This document shows positions 11,684 through 20,614 of a stretch of 64,000 nucleotides of DNA, piece by piece. A program made the position numbers and the translations under genes. Within the stretch, counting starts at the first letter, position 1, and each line of letters starts with the position of its first letter. This DNA comes from Halosimplex rubrum (GTDB taxonomy: Archaea; Halobacteriota; Halobacteria; Halobacteriales; Haloarculaceae): positions 2,666,001 to 2,730,000 of the forward strand of contig NZ_CP058910.1 in the NCBI RefSeq assembly GCF_013415885.1. The letters are read 5' to 3'. Below the pieces are notes generated by a model that ran no database searches, was not told the origin of the DNA, and saw nothing but the letters and a program-made list of their open reading frames with translations.

Positions 11684-12722
11684 CGATCTCGCTGTCGGGG
11701 ACGACCACCACTTTCCCGAACCCCTCCCGGTCCTCCAGCAGTTCGTGGGCGCGGGCGGTCTCGCTCATCGGCAGGCGGTCGCGCACGCGCACCTCGAAGG
11801 TGCCGTCCCACACCTTCGCGAGGACGTCGTCGACCTCGCCCGGGGTGGCCATCGTCGAGCCGATAACCGACAGCTGGTTCCAGAACACCCGGTTGACGTT
11901 CGTCTGGGGGCGGCCACCGGCCGTCGCGCCGCAGGTGACCAGCCGGCCGCCCTTGGCGAGGCTCTTCAGCGAGTCGTCCCACGTCTCGCCGGCGACGTGG
12001 TCGACCACCACGTCGACGCCGCGTCCGTCGGTCAGCTCGCGGACCCGCGCGGCGAAGTCCTCGTCGGTGTAGTCGATGGCGTGGTCGGCGCCGATCTCCC
12101 GCGCGAAGTCGATCTTCTCGTCGGTGCTGGCCGTCGCGAACACCTCGGCGCCGGCGAAGTCGGCGATCTGGACGGCCGCGTGACCGACGCCGCCCGAGGC
12201 GCCGAGCACGAGCACGGATTCGCCGGGCTCGATATCGGCGCGGGTGACGAGCATCCGCCAGGCGGTCTGGAAGACCAGCGGCGCCGCGGCGGCGGTCGCC
12301 CAGTCGACGCCCTCGGGGACGGCGACGAGGTTGTCCTCGGGGACCGCGGCGAGTTCGCCGTGGACGCCGCTGACGTGTTCGCCGATGATGTGGAAGTCGA
12401 CGCACATCGACGCCTCGCCGTCGCGGCAGAACTCGCACTCGCCGCAGCTGACGCCCGCCGTGACCGCGACGCGGTCGCCGGGTTCGAAGCGGGTCACGTC
12501 TTCGCCGACCGACTCGACGACGCCAGCGGCGTCGCAGCCGGGGACGTGGGGCATCTCCAGGTCGACGCCGGGCAGGCCCTTCCGGGTCCACACGTCGAGG
12601 TGGTTCAGCGCGCCCGCCTTCACGTCGACGAGCACGTCCGCGCGACCAGCCTCGGGGTCGGGCCGCTCGGCGTACTCGACGACGTCGCGGTCGCCGTGGT
12701 CCGCGTACTGGACTGCGTACAT
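11676..12722 (-). CDS. Zinc-type alcohol dehydrogenase/quinone reductase family
   Basis: A 348-residue medium-chain dehydrogenase/reductase that uses NAD(P)H. The GroES-like N-terminal domain carries CGECEFCRDGEASMC, the four-cysteine structural-zinc loop. The Rossmann part has VLVLGASGGVGHAAVQIA near residue 165. Catalytic-zinc ligands are less clear than in true alcohol dehydrogenases, so substrate is open. I moved the start to the ATG at 12722 because the extra N-terminal residues of longer readings are not family-like. It leads a two-gene operon with the small membrane protein. Confidence 0.9.
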   Translation of the reverse strand: MYAVQYADHGDRDVVEYAERPDPEAGRADVLVDVKAGALNHLDVWTRKGLPGVDLEMPHVPGCDAAGVVESVGEDVTRFEPGDRVAVTAGVSCGECEFCRDGEASMCVDFHIIGEHVSGVHGELAAVPEDNLVAVPEGVDWATAAAAPLVFQTAWRMLVTRADIEPGESVLVLGASGGVGHAAVQIADFAGAEVFATASTDEKIDFAREIGADHAIDYTDEDFAARVRELTDGRGVDVVVDHVAGETWDDSLKSLAKGGRLVTCGATAGGRPQTNVNRVFWNQLSVIGSTMATPGEVDDVLAKVWDGTFEVRVRDRLPMSETARAHELLEDREGFGKVVVVPDSEIDD

Positions 12723-12892
12723 ACTCTTATCCACTCGCGGGGTGTGCAAAACGGTGACGAACCGGCCGAGCCGAGCGAGCCCGCCGGACCGACCGAGCCG
12801 AGCGAGCGGGTCACTCCCGTCCGTCCGAACCGATTCTCAGTTCGGATAACTCGGGGACAAGGTCATTATGGGGGTCGGACGGACGGTATCGT

Positions 12893-14074
12893 ATGTCAAC
12901 GGCCGTGGGCGGACAGCGCGAGATAGAGATCCACCACCACTTCGTGTGGGGGAGCGAGCAGGAGGCGATGGACGCGGTGCTCTCGGAGTACGCCGACCGA
13001 AACCCGAACGTGTCGTTCGCCGAGGAGCAGACGGCGATCAACGCGCTCCGCCTGATGATCAAGAGCCGGATCCTCCGCGAGGACCCGCCGGACGTGTGGG
13101 ACGAGTGGCCGGGTGCGAACCTCAGGCCCACGGTCGAGGTCGGCGCGACGGCGGATATCTCCGAGCTGTGGGAGCGGACGGGCATGGAACGGGCGTACTT
13201 CGACGGGATGGTCGACGTGGCCCGCTTCGACGGGGAGTTCCACGCCGTCCCGCTGGACATGCACCGGATCAGCAACCTCTACTACAACGTCGAGCTGTTC
13301 GAGGCGGCCGGCGTGGACCCGGCCCGCCTCTCGGGTCCCGACGAACTCGCGGAGGCGCTCCCGGCGCTGGCCGAGCACGCCGAACAGCCGATCGCCGTCT
13401 TCGGGCGGAACCCGTTCGGCCTCCTCCAGCTGTGGGAGACGCTCTTTCTCGCCCACGAGGGGCCGGACGGCTACGAGGAGGCGACCGGCGGCCGGCCGTC
13501 GCCCCATCGAGCGGGTATCCGCGCGGGGTTCGACACGCTCGAGACGTACCTTGCCGCCGGGCCGGACAACCCGGAGTTCATGGACTCCAGCGACCTCGAG
13601 TTCGCCTTCTCGGACGGCGAAGCGGCCTGTATGAACAACGGGTCGTGGTCGACGGGACACATGGCCGGGAGCGACATGGAGTTCGGCCGCGACTGGGACT
13701 GCGTCCCGTTCCCCGGCACCGACGGCACGCACATCGTCAACACGAACGCGGTCGTCCCGGCGGCTCACACTGAGGGCGACGACGCCGTCTCGGCGTTCGT
13801 CGAGTACCTCGGGTCCGCAGAGACCATCGAGCGGTTCAACGCCATCTGCGGGTCCGTCCCGCCGCGCAGCGACGTGTCGGTCGCCGAGTTGCACCCGATG
13901 AGCCGCGGGCTCCACGAGGCGTTCGACGGCCGTGCGACCCAGCTCCCGTCGATGTGTCACGGCCTGGCCGTCCGACCCGAACAGGTGGTCCAGCTCAAAG
14001 ACGCCGTCGCCACCTTCCTCCAGGACCGCGACGCCGACGCCGCCACCGACGCCGTCGTCGCGACGCTCTCCTGA
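12893..14074 (+). CDS. Extracellular-type solute-binding protein lacking a signal peptide
   Basis: A 393-residue protein of the family 1 ABC-transporter binding-protein fold: IHHHFVWGSEQEAMDAVLSEY opening, DVWDEWPGANLRP, VPLDMHRISNLYYNVELFEAAG and the late GEAACMNNGSWSTG segment are typical of sugar-binding members. Such proteins normally start with a Tat or Sec lipoprotein signal. This one starts straight in the fold, and CATTATG at 12863-12869, about 27 bp upstream, supports the ATG at 12893 as the real leaderless start. No permease or ATPase genes are nearby. It may be a cytoplasmic sugar sensor; that is inference. Confidence 0.85.
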   Translation: MSTAVGGQREIEIHHHFVWGSEQEAMDAVLSEYADRNPNVSFAEEQTAINALRLMIKSRILREDPPDVWDEWPGANLRPTVEVGATADISELWERTGMERAYFDGMVDVARFDGEFHAVPLDMHRISNLYYNVELFEAAGVDPARLSGPDELAEALPALAEHAEQPIAVFGRNPFGLLQLWETLFLAHEGPDGYEEATGGRPSPHRAGIRAGFDTLETYLAAGPDNPEFMDSSDLEFAFSDGEAACMNNGSWSTGHMAGSDMEFGRDWDCVPFPGTDGTHIVNTNAVVPAAHTEGDDAVSAFVEYLGSAETIERFNAICGSVPPRSDVSVAELHPMSRGLHEAFDGRATQLPSMCHGLAVRPEQVVQLKDAVATFLQDRDADAATDAVVATLS

Positions 14075-14123
14075 CCGCGGTCGGCATGCTGGCCTTTTTG
14101 GTTCGCTGTCGGGTAGCGATCCC

Positions 14124-15413
14124 ATGGTCGATTTCCAGTCCCGCGACACCAGCCGCGGGTACGGCGACGACGAGGACGAGGAGGCCGACGCCGAGGGGGG
14201 CGGGGCGGAAGCCGCCGAGGACGAGCCGGCGGACGAGCCGGTCGAGGGGGAACCGGAAGCGGGAGCGGAGCCGACCGAGCCGGAGCCCGCAGACGAACCG
14301 GCCGTCGAAACCGAGGGGGTCGACGCGGGCGAGTCCGAGAGCGGGGACGCCACCGGATCCGACCCGGGAGCGTCCGATGGCGAGAGCGATGCCGACGCGG
14401 CCGAATCGGGCGGGGACCCGCTCGCCGGTTCGTCCGGGGGCGCGAGCGGGGACCCGCTGGCCCCGGACACTGCCGCCGCCGGGGCGGCGTCCCCGGAGGC
14501 CGATACCGAGACGGATCCGTCGACCGACGACACCGAACCCGAAACGACCGACGACGGCCGCGGCGCCGACTCGCCGGCGGACGACCCGCTGTCGTCGTCG
14601 AGCGGATCGGTGCAGCCCTCCGAGGTAGCGGACGGTCCCGACGACCACCCGTTCGCCGACGACGAGACCGACGCGGAGGCCGCCGTCGAGACCGACGCGG
14701 AGACCGCCGTCGAGACCGATCCCGGCGCGGCGGCCGAGCACGCTCCGAGTGAGACCGACCGTCGGGAGGTCGAGAACAGCGGGGGCGCTCGCACGGACGA
14801 CCGTGCCGACTCCGGCGGTCACTCCCACGACACCGACGACCCCTCGCACGACTCTGGCAGTCACTCCCACGACACCGACGACCGCTCGCACGACTCGGCC
14901 GGTCACTCCCACGACCACGCCCACGGTGCCGAGGTGGGGCTACTCGGTGTCGCGGTCGTCACGGTCTCGTCGACGCGCACACGCGAGAACGATCCGAGCG
15001 GCGACGTGATCGAGGCGCTGATCGAGGCCGCCGACCACGAGGTCGTCACTCGCGAGATCCTCAGGGACGACCTCGACGGCGTCCAGACCGCGCTGTTGAA
15101 CCTCACGGGTCGCGACGACGTCGACGTGGTCGTCACGACCGGCGGGACGGGCGTCACGCCGGACGACGTGACCGTCGAGGGCGCCCGCCCGCTGTTCGAC
15201 CGCGAACTCCCGGGCTTCGGCGAACTGTTCCGCATCCTCTCCTACGAGGAGATCGGCACCCGCGCGATGGTCTCCCGCGCCACCGCGGGGATGGTCGACG
15301 GCGTCCCCGTGTTCTGCCTCCCCGGCAGCGAGGCCGCCGCCCGGCTGGGCACCGAGGAGCTCGTCGTCGAGGAGATGGCCCATCTCGTCTCGCTGGCGCG
15401 GCGCGACGACTGA
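14124..15413 (+). CDS. MoaB/MogA-type molybdopterin protein with long acidic and His-rich N-terminus
   Basis: A 429-residue fusion. The last 155 residues are a MoaB/MogA molybdenum-cofactor domain, which adenylates molybdopterin before metal insertion: VVTTGGTGVTPDDVTVEGARPLFDRELPGFGELFR and GVPVFCLPGSEAAARLGTEEL are diagnostic. Before it lie about 220 residues of Asp/Glu/Ala/Gly/Ser-rich disordered sequence and then three 14-residue repeats of the form HSHDTDDxSHDSxx ending in HSHDHAHG. The histidines could hold metal ions close to the enzyme. The ATG at 14124 follows CTTTTTG by about 27 bp. The MoaB call is firm; the tail's role is not. Confidence 0.9.
   Translation: MVDFQSRDTSRGYGDDEDEEADAEGGGAEAAEDEPADEPVEGEPEAGAEPTEPEPADEPAVETEGVDAGESESGDATGSDPGASDGESDADAAESGGDPLAGSSGGASGDPLAPDTAAAGAASPEADTETDPSTDDTEPETTDDGRGADSPADDPLSSSSGSVQPSEVADGPDDHPFADDETDAEAAVETDAETAVETDPGAAAEHAPSETDRREVENSGGARTDDRADSGGHSHDTDDPSHDSGSHSHDTDDRSHDSAGHSHDHAHGAEVGLLGVAVVTVSSTRTRENDPSGDVIEALIEAADHEVVTREILRDDLDGVQTALLNLTGRDDVDVVVTTGGTGVTPDDVTVEGARPLFDRELPGFGELFRILSYEEIGTRAMVSRATAGMVDGVPVFCLPGSEAAARLGTEELVVEEMAHLVSLARRDD
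14818..14943 (+). repeat. Three 42-bp in-frame repeats encoding His/Asp units
   Basis: GTCACTCCCACGAC recurs at 14818, 14860 and 14902, an exact 42-bp period. Each unit codes for 14 residues rich in His, Asp and Ser in the linker before the MoaB domain. The third copy changes after the first seven codons. Copy number is likely to vary between strains. Confidence 0.85.
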
Positions 15414-15722
15414 CTACCGAGTCGCCACCGCCACCACCCTCCGTCGCGCCCGTACCACAGTATTTCGGTACCCGACCGCCGCCGTGAGACGAACGTATTC
15501 GGGCCGCTCCGGGCCGCTCTCGCGGGAGCGTCTCTTTCACTTCAATCTTTCGTCGTTTCACGTCGGTTAAGTCGAGTTGGCGGCGGGCTCCGCTCGGACC
15601 GAAATCGGTCTGTTCGGCCGAACGAATACCGAGATATTCGGAGTTTCGGGCCGTTAAACGGCGTAAATCGGCGGTAAAGGCGACCCCCGATTAAGTGCAA
15701 CCGGTCGCATGTCCCGGATGCA
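15414..15722. other. Intergenic region with short palindromes
   Basis: No convincing gene lies in these 309 bases. The left part is G/C-rich; the right part is richer in A/T and holds GTTCGGCCGAAC (15612-15623), a perfect 12-bp palindrome, and GATTAAGTG about 30 bp before the next ATG, a likely TATA box. The palindrome could be an operator for the secreted propeller gene. Confidence 0.4.
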
Positions 15723-16682
15723 ATGTCCGAACGCACCGACACTCGACGCAACGTGCTGAAAGCAGCGGGCGCGGCGCTCGGCGCGGCGGCCGTCCCGTCC
15801 GTCGCGTCCGCGTCGTCCGCCGACTCGGAGTGGACCGCGGTGAAGTCCCCCGTCGGTGGCACCCTCTACGACGTCGAGGAGACGAGCGAGGGCGCGTACG
15901 CGGTGGGTGACGCGGGAGTCGTCCTCGAACGGACCGCGAAGGGCTGGCGGAAGATCCTCGACGGCGGCCCGACCGGCAACGGCAACAACCTCTACGGCGC
16001 GGACGTGACCGACGACGGCGAGCGCCTCTGGTTCGTCGGCTCCTCGGGCGCTATCGGCGAGTACGACGTGACGACCGGCAATCTCGTCGACCACTCGGCG
16101 CCGATGGACGTGACCAACAACTTCAACGACGTGTCGGTCACGGGCGAGGCCGGCGAGGCCAACGTCTACGTCGCCGGCGACTCCGGGAAGATGTACTACA
16201 GCTTCGAGAACGGCGCGACCCAGACCTGGGACTACGTCACGCCGGGGTCGGGCTCGGCCATCAACGCCGTCGACTTCTACGACGACCGCGAGGGCCACAT
16301 CGTCGACGGCAACAAGTCCGTCTTCTACACGGGCGACGGTTCGACCTGGGACAAGATCGGGCTGGCCGACGCCAACGTCAACTTCTACGGCGTCGACTCG
16401 GACGGGGCCGACGACGTGTGGGTCTCCGGCGGCGGCGGGATGGTCTTCCACTGGACCGGCTCGCGGTGGGTCCCGCGAGACACCGGCGACGCCGGCCTGC
16501 GCGACATCGAGGTCGAGGACGGCGTCGGCTACGCCGTCGGCGGCGGCGGCGCGGTCTACGACCGCGAGGACGAGGAGTGGAAGCCCGACGCCACCCCGAC
16601 CGGCCAGAACCTGAAGGCCGTCTGCCGCGAGAGCGAGGTCGAGATCGCCGTCGGCGCCGGCGGCACCATCCTCGAACACTGA
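15723..16682 (+). CDS. Tat-exported beta-propeller (BNR/YCF48-like) protein
   Basis: A 319-residue exported protein. The N-terminus DTRRNVLKAAGAALGAAAVP is a twin-arginine signal ending near SVASA. The rest is a series of about seven similar blades with YAVGDAGVVLERT-, WFVGSSGAIGEYD-, VYVAGDSGKMYYS-, WVSGGGGMVFHW-, YAVGGGGAVYDRE- and IAVGAGGTILEH-type strands, as in YCF48/BNR propellers. It probably works at the cell surface. Partner or ligand unknown. Confidence 0.88.
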   Translation: MSERTDTRRNVLKAAGAALGAAAVPSVASASSADSEWTAVKSPVGGTLYDVEETSEGAYAVGDAGVVLERTAKGWRKILDGGPTGNGNNLYGADVTDDGERLWFVGSSGAIGEYDVTTGNLVDHSAPMDVTNNFNDVSVTGEAGEANVYVAGDSGKMYYSFENGATQTWDYVTPGSGSAINAVDFYDDREGHIVDGNKSVFYTGDGSTWDKIGLADANVNFYGVDSDGADDVWVSGGGGMVFHWTGSRWVPRDTGDAGLRDIEVEDGVGYAVGGGGAVYDREDEEWKPDATPTGQNLKAVCRESEVEIAVGAGGTILEH

Positions 16683-16891
16683 CCGCCCCCGCCGGCGTCC
16701 ACCCGGCGTTCGACCCTCCACCGCTCCCATCCGTTGCTCCGTCGAACCCACCCGACCTCCGCTGTCGGGCTGGCCCCCGCTCTCGCGACCGCCCGTCCTG
16801 CTGTCGGGCACCCTCCTCGCCTCGGACGGTGACGGGACTTCGAAGGCTGTGGAAACGGTTAAGTCTGTCCTGACTGAACGTCCAATCAACG

Positions 16892-19072
16892 ATGACCGAT
16901 ACGGTCGACCGGCTCCTCTCGGAGCTCACACTGGCGGAGAAGGTACGACTCACGCACGGCGCGACGGACACCGAAGGGACGGCGACGGGGTTCGTCCCCG
17001 GCGTCGAGCGGCTGGACGTCCCGCCGGTCAGGTTCTCGGACGGGCCGCTGGGCGTCCGGACGGACGAACCGGCGACGGCGTTCCCCGCCTCAACGGCGCT
17101 GTCGGCGTCGTTCGACCCCGAACTCGCTCGCGAGTTCGGCCGGGCGCTGGGTCGCGAGGCGCTGGCGCGGGACCAGGACGTGCTGCTCGGTCCGGGGCTG
17201 AACCTGATCCGGGTGCCCCACTGCGGGCGTAACTTCGAGTACTACGCCGAGGACCCGGTCGTGACGGGGCGGTTCGCGGCGGGCGTCGTCGACGGTATCG
17301 AGTCGACCGGCGTTATCGCGACGCCGAAACACTTCGTCGCGAACAACCAGGAGACCGCCCGCGCGTCCGTCAGCGCCGAGGTCGACGAGCGCGTCCTCCG
17401 CGAGCTGTACCTGCCGGGCTTCCGCGACGCCGTCGACGCCGGTGCCGGCGCCGTGATGTCCTCGTACAACCGCGTGAACGGCACGTACACGAGCGAACAC
17501 GGGGAGTTGCTGACGGACACCCTCAAAGACGAGTGGGGCTTCGACGGCGTGGTCATGTCCGACTGGTTCGGCACCGAGAGCGTCGTCGGCACCGCCAACG
17601 GCGGGCTGGACCTGCAGATGCCCGGTATCTCGGCCGAGGAGCTGTTCGAGTCGATGGGCGCACCCGGCGATGACGGCGACGGGCACGGAGACGACCGGGA
17701 AGCGCAAGCGGCCGACGACGACGCCGGCCCCGACGACCCGACCGACGGGTTCGACTACGCCGACGGGATGCCGGACCCGACGACGGGCGGCCTCTACAGC
17801 GAGGAGTTGGCCGGCGCCGTCGAAGCCGGCGACGTGCCCGAGTCGCGGCTCGACGACATGGTCCGCCGGCTGCTCACCCAGTTGGACCGCCACGGCCTGC
17901 TCGGCGGGAGCGGTGACGCGGACGAACCCGAGGGCGCGGTCGACACGCCGGAACACCGCGACCTCGCCGAGCGGGTCGCGGTCCGCGGGACCGTCCTGCT
18001 GGACAACGACGGCGTCCTGCCGCTGGCCGACGGCGCCGACGTGGCCGTGGTCGGGCCGAACGTCGACGAGGCGATCCTCGGCGGTGGCGGCTCCTCGGAG
18101 ACGACGCCGTTCACCGAGACGAGCCCCGTCGAGGGGATCGAGGCCCGCGCCGAGGGGTCGGGCTCGGTCGCCCAGGGGGTCCCGCGGATCGAGGACATCT
18201 CACTGTTCGACGCGTTCGAGCCCGACGACGGGGGCGAGGAGGGCGACGAGGATGCGTCCGACGCGTCACTCGACGCGGCGGTCGCGGCCGCCGAGGACGC
18301 GGACGTGGCGCTGGTCTTCGTCCGCGACCAGGCGACGGAGGCCGCCGACCGCGAGACGCTCGCGCTCCCCGGCGACCAGGACGACCTGATCGAGGCGGTC
18401 GCGGCCGCGAACGACCGGACGGTCGTGGTCGCGAACACGAGCGGCCCCTTCGAGACGCCCTGGCGCGAGGACGTTGCGGCCGTCGTCGCCGGCTGGTACC
18501 CCGGCCAGTCCCACGGCTCCGCCGCCGCGGCCGTCCTCTACGGCGACAGCGACCCCGGCGGGAGGCTCCCCGTCACGTTCGCCCCCGAGGCGGCGTACCC
18601 CACCGCCGACGAGCGACGCTTCCCCGGCGTCGACGGCGAGGCACACTACGACGAGGGGCTGCTCGTCGGCTACCGGCACTTCGACGTGACCGACGCCGAG
18701 CCGACCTACCCGTTCGGTCACGGCCGCTCGTACGCGACCTTCGAGTACCGCGACGCCGAGGCGGTCGACGACTCGACGGTCGAACTGACCGTCGAGAACA
18801 CCGCCGACCGCTCCGGCCGGGCGGTCGTCCAGGCGTACGTCGACTCGCCGGCGGCGCCCGACGACCTCGACCGACCGCCGCGGGAGCTCGGCGGGTTCGC
18901 CTCGCTGGCGCTGGACGCCGGCGAGTCCCGTCGCGTCACCGTCGACCTCGACGAGCGCGCGTTCGGCCGCTACGACGCCGAGTCGGGCTGGACCGTGGAT
19001 TCGGGCGACCACGTCGTCTCGATCGGCCCGTCCTCGCGGGACCGCCCGCTCGACGTGACGATCGGACGGTAG
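16892..19072 (+). CDS. GH3 beta-glucosidase-type glycoside hydrolase
   Basis: A 726-residue family 3 glycoside hydrolase that removes terminal sugar units, probably beta-glucose or beta-xylose. The N-terminal barrel carries RFSDGPLGVR, KHFVANNQE (Lys146-His147) and the nucleophile Asp224 in GVVMSDWFG; the alpha/beta sandwich and a fibronectin-III-like C-terminal domain (GRAVVQAYV) follow. An acidic insert lies near residues 260-285. There is no signal peptide, so it acts on imported oligosaccharides or glycosides in the cytoplasm. The precise substrate is unknown. Confidence 0.94.
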   Translation: MTDTVDRLLSELTLAEKVRLTHGATDTEGTATGFVPGVERLDVPPVRFSDGPLGVRTDEPATAFPASTALSASFDPELAREFGRALGREALARDQDVLLGPGLNLIRVPHCGRNFEYYAEDPVVTGRFAAGVVDGIESTGVIATPKHFVANNQETARASVSAEVDERVLRELYLPGFRDAVDAGAGAVMSSYNRVNGTYTSEHGELLTDTLKDEWGFDGVVMSDWFGTESVVGTANGGLDLQMPGISAEELFESMGAPGDDGDGHGDDREAQAADDDAGPDDPTDGFDYADGMPDPTTGGLYSEELAGAVEAGDVPESRLDDMVRRLLTQLDRHGLLGGSGDADEPEGAVDTPEHRDLAERVAVRGTVLLDNDGVLPLADGADVAVVGPNVDEAILGGGGSSETTPFTETSPVEGIEARAEGSGSVAQGVPRIEDISLFDAFEPDDGGEEGDEDASDASLDAAVAAAEDADVALVFVRDQATEAADRETLALPGDQDDLIEAVAAANDRTVVVANTSGPFETPWREDVAAVVAGWYPGQSHGSAAAAVLYGDSDPGGRLPVTFAPEAAYPTADERRFPGVDGEAHYDEGLLVGYRHFDVTDAEPTYPFGHGRSYATFEYRDAEAVDDSTVELTVENTADRSGRAVVQAYVDSPAAPDDLDRPPRELGGFASLALDAGESRRVTVDLDERAFGRYDAESGWTVDSGDHVVSIGPSSRDRPLDVTIGR

Positions 19073-19141
19073 GGCCCGATTCGACGGTCGGTCTTCGGTC
19101 GCGACCGCCGGTTTATGCCCTCGACGACCGTACGCGGACGT

Positions 19142-19849
19142 ATGGTCACGAGACTCTCCGACGAGGTGTGGTGGATCGAACTCGGCGGCGTCAACGCGTA
19201 CCTCGTCGACGACGGGGGGACGCTGACGCTCGTCGACGCGGGGATGCCCTGGCACGGCGGTCGCGTGCTCGACGCCGTCGTCGACGCGGAGTTCGCGCTC
19301 GACGACCTCGACCGGGTGCTGGTCACCCACTACGACCTGGACCACGTCGGCGGCCTCGCGCGCCTCGACGGTCTCGACCTCACGATATACGCCGGTCGGG
19401 GGGACGCCCCGCTGGTGACGGGTCGCGAGGCGCCGCCGTTCTCGGTCCCCAAGGGCGCGTTCCAGCGACTGGTCGGCCCGCTGGTCACGCCACCGGAGAC
19501 CGAGGTCGTCCCGCTGGTCGACGGCGACGAAGTCGGCTCGTTCACCGCCTACGAGACGCCCGGCCACACCCCGGGTCACGTCGCCTACGTCAGCGAGGAG
19601 CTGGGGTTGGCGGCGCTGGGCGATCTGGTTCGCGAGTCCGACGGCGATCTGGACACGACGCCGTGGGTCATCACCGACGACACGGCGGCGGCCCGCGAGA
19701 GCGTGGCTCGGCTGGCGGCCGACGCGCCGGGGTTCGAAATCGCGGCGCCGGGCCACGGCGTGCCCTTCGAGCGCGGCGGGCGCGACCGGCTGGCCGCCCT
19801 CGCGGCGCGGTTCGGTCAGGTCCGCGAGCCCGCGCGGCCCCCGCAGTGA
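19142..19849 (+). CDS. Metallo-beta-lactamase-fold hydrolase
   Basis: A 235-residue protein of the MBL superfamily. The metal-binding motif reads THYDLDHVGG, so the first His-x-His is His-x-Asp; other metal ligands follow in TPGHTPGHVAY, ALGDLV and APGHGVPF. It is close to the glyoxalase-II-like branch in layout, but substrate is not predictable. TTTATG at 19111-19116 is about 26 bp before the ATG at 19142, which favours this start over a longer one. Confidence 0.9.
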   Translation: MVTRLSDEVWWIELGGVNAYLVDDGGTLTLVDAGMPWHGGRVLDAVVDAEFALDDLDRVLVTHYDLDHVGGLARLDGLDLTIYAGRGDAPLVTGREAPPFSVPKGAFQRLVGPLVTPPETEVVPLVDGDEVGSFTAYETPGHTPGHVAYVSEELGLAALGDLVRESDGDLDTTPWVITDDTAAARESVARLAADAPGFEIAAPGHGVPFERGGRDRLAALAARFGQVREPARPPQ

Positions 19850-19852
19850 CGG

Positions 19853-20533
19853 TCACCACCCGCCGTCGCTCATGTCGGTGGCCTCGTCGCTCCCGACGTT
19901 GGGCTCCGTGCCGCGCTCGTTCGACGCGTGGCCGGGCGAGTGACGGGCCGAGCCGCCGGTGAAGTCGGCGTCCCCGCCTCCCCCGCCGCCGGGGAACGTC
20001 CCGTTCTCGAAGTCGGTCGCGGTGACGCCGGACGGGCGGGCGTCCTCGGCGCGGGTCACCTCCGGCCCTTCGATCTCTTCCCCGGCGTGCAGCCGCTCGA
20101 CCAGATCGGGGTCCGTCACGACCGCCGAGCGGGGCAGCGGTTCGTCGTCGGGCCAGCGCCGCCAGGCGACCCGTCGCTGCTGGAGCGCCGCGCGGGCCTC
20201 CGCCTCGTCGACCACTTCGACCCGGTCCCGGGGCGCCGGCACCCGCCCGCCGAGCGCGCGCTCGACCCCGTCGGTGTCCGCGAGGTGATAGAGCCTGACC
20301 GTCGGCTCGCCGGAGCGGATCAGGTCGTAACTTCCGGCACCGAGCAGCCGGTCGAGCCGTCCGTCGCGGCGGACGACGAGATCGATCGCCGCGATGTCGA
20401 CGGTCTTCGGCCTCCCGACGAGGCCGCGCAGTCCGCCCGGGTCGTACTCCAGCCGGTCGCGATGGACGCGCAGCTCTGATCCGAGCGCGGGAACGGCGCC
20501 GGCGAACCGTTCGCTCGGGATCGGACCGGTCAT
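19853..20533 (-). CDS. PH-like domain protein, paralogue A
   Basis: A 226-residue soluble haloarchaeal protein. Residues 15-90 (ELRVHRDRLEYDPGGLRGL, then IDLVVRRDGRLDRLLGAGSYDLIRSGE) look like a small PH-like fold. Residues 95-155 contain RVPAPRDRVEVVDEAEARAALQQRRV and WPDDEPLPRSAVVTDPDLVERL, shared almost word for word with the neighbour at 20615-21397. The tail is Gly/Asp-rich with FENGTFPGG. Function unknown. CTTATATG about 30 bp before the ATG supports the start. Confidence 0.7.
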   Translation of the reverse strand: MTGPIPSERFAGAVPALGSELRVHRDRLEYDPGGLRGLVGRPKTVDIAAIDLVVRRDGRLDRLLGAGSYDLIRSGEPTVRLYHLADTDGVERALGGRVPAPRDRVEVVDEAEARAALQQRRVAWRRWPDDEPLPRSAVVTDPDLVERLHAGEEIEGPEVTRAEDARPSGVTATDFENGTFPGGGGGGDADFTGGSARHSPGHASNERGTEPNVGSDEATDMSDGGW

Positions 20534-20614
20534 CGCTCCAACTATTCGGGGGCCGCATATAAGCTTCGTGGCGCTGGGCCGACGGACGCCGCTCCGGTTC
20601 CGGTGTCACGGACG

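Noticed and set aside
12896-14794. Long minus-strand open frame opposite the binding-protein and MoaB genes
   Set aside because: It mirrors two real genes and reads as Ser/Ala/Gly- and Arg/Val-rich low complexity.
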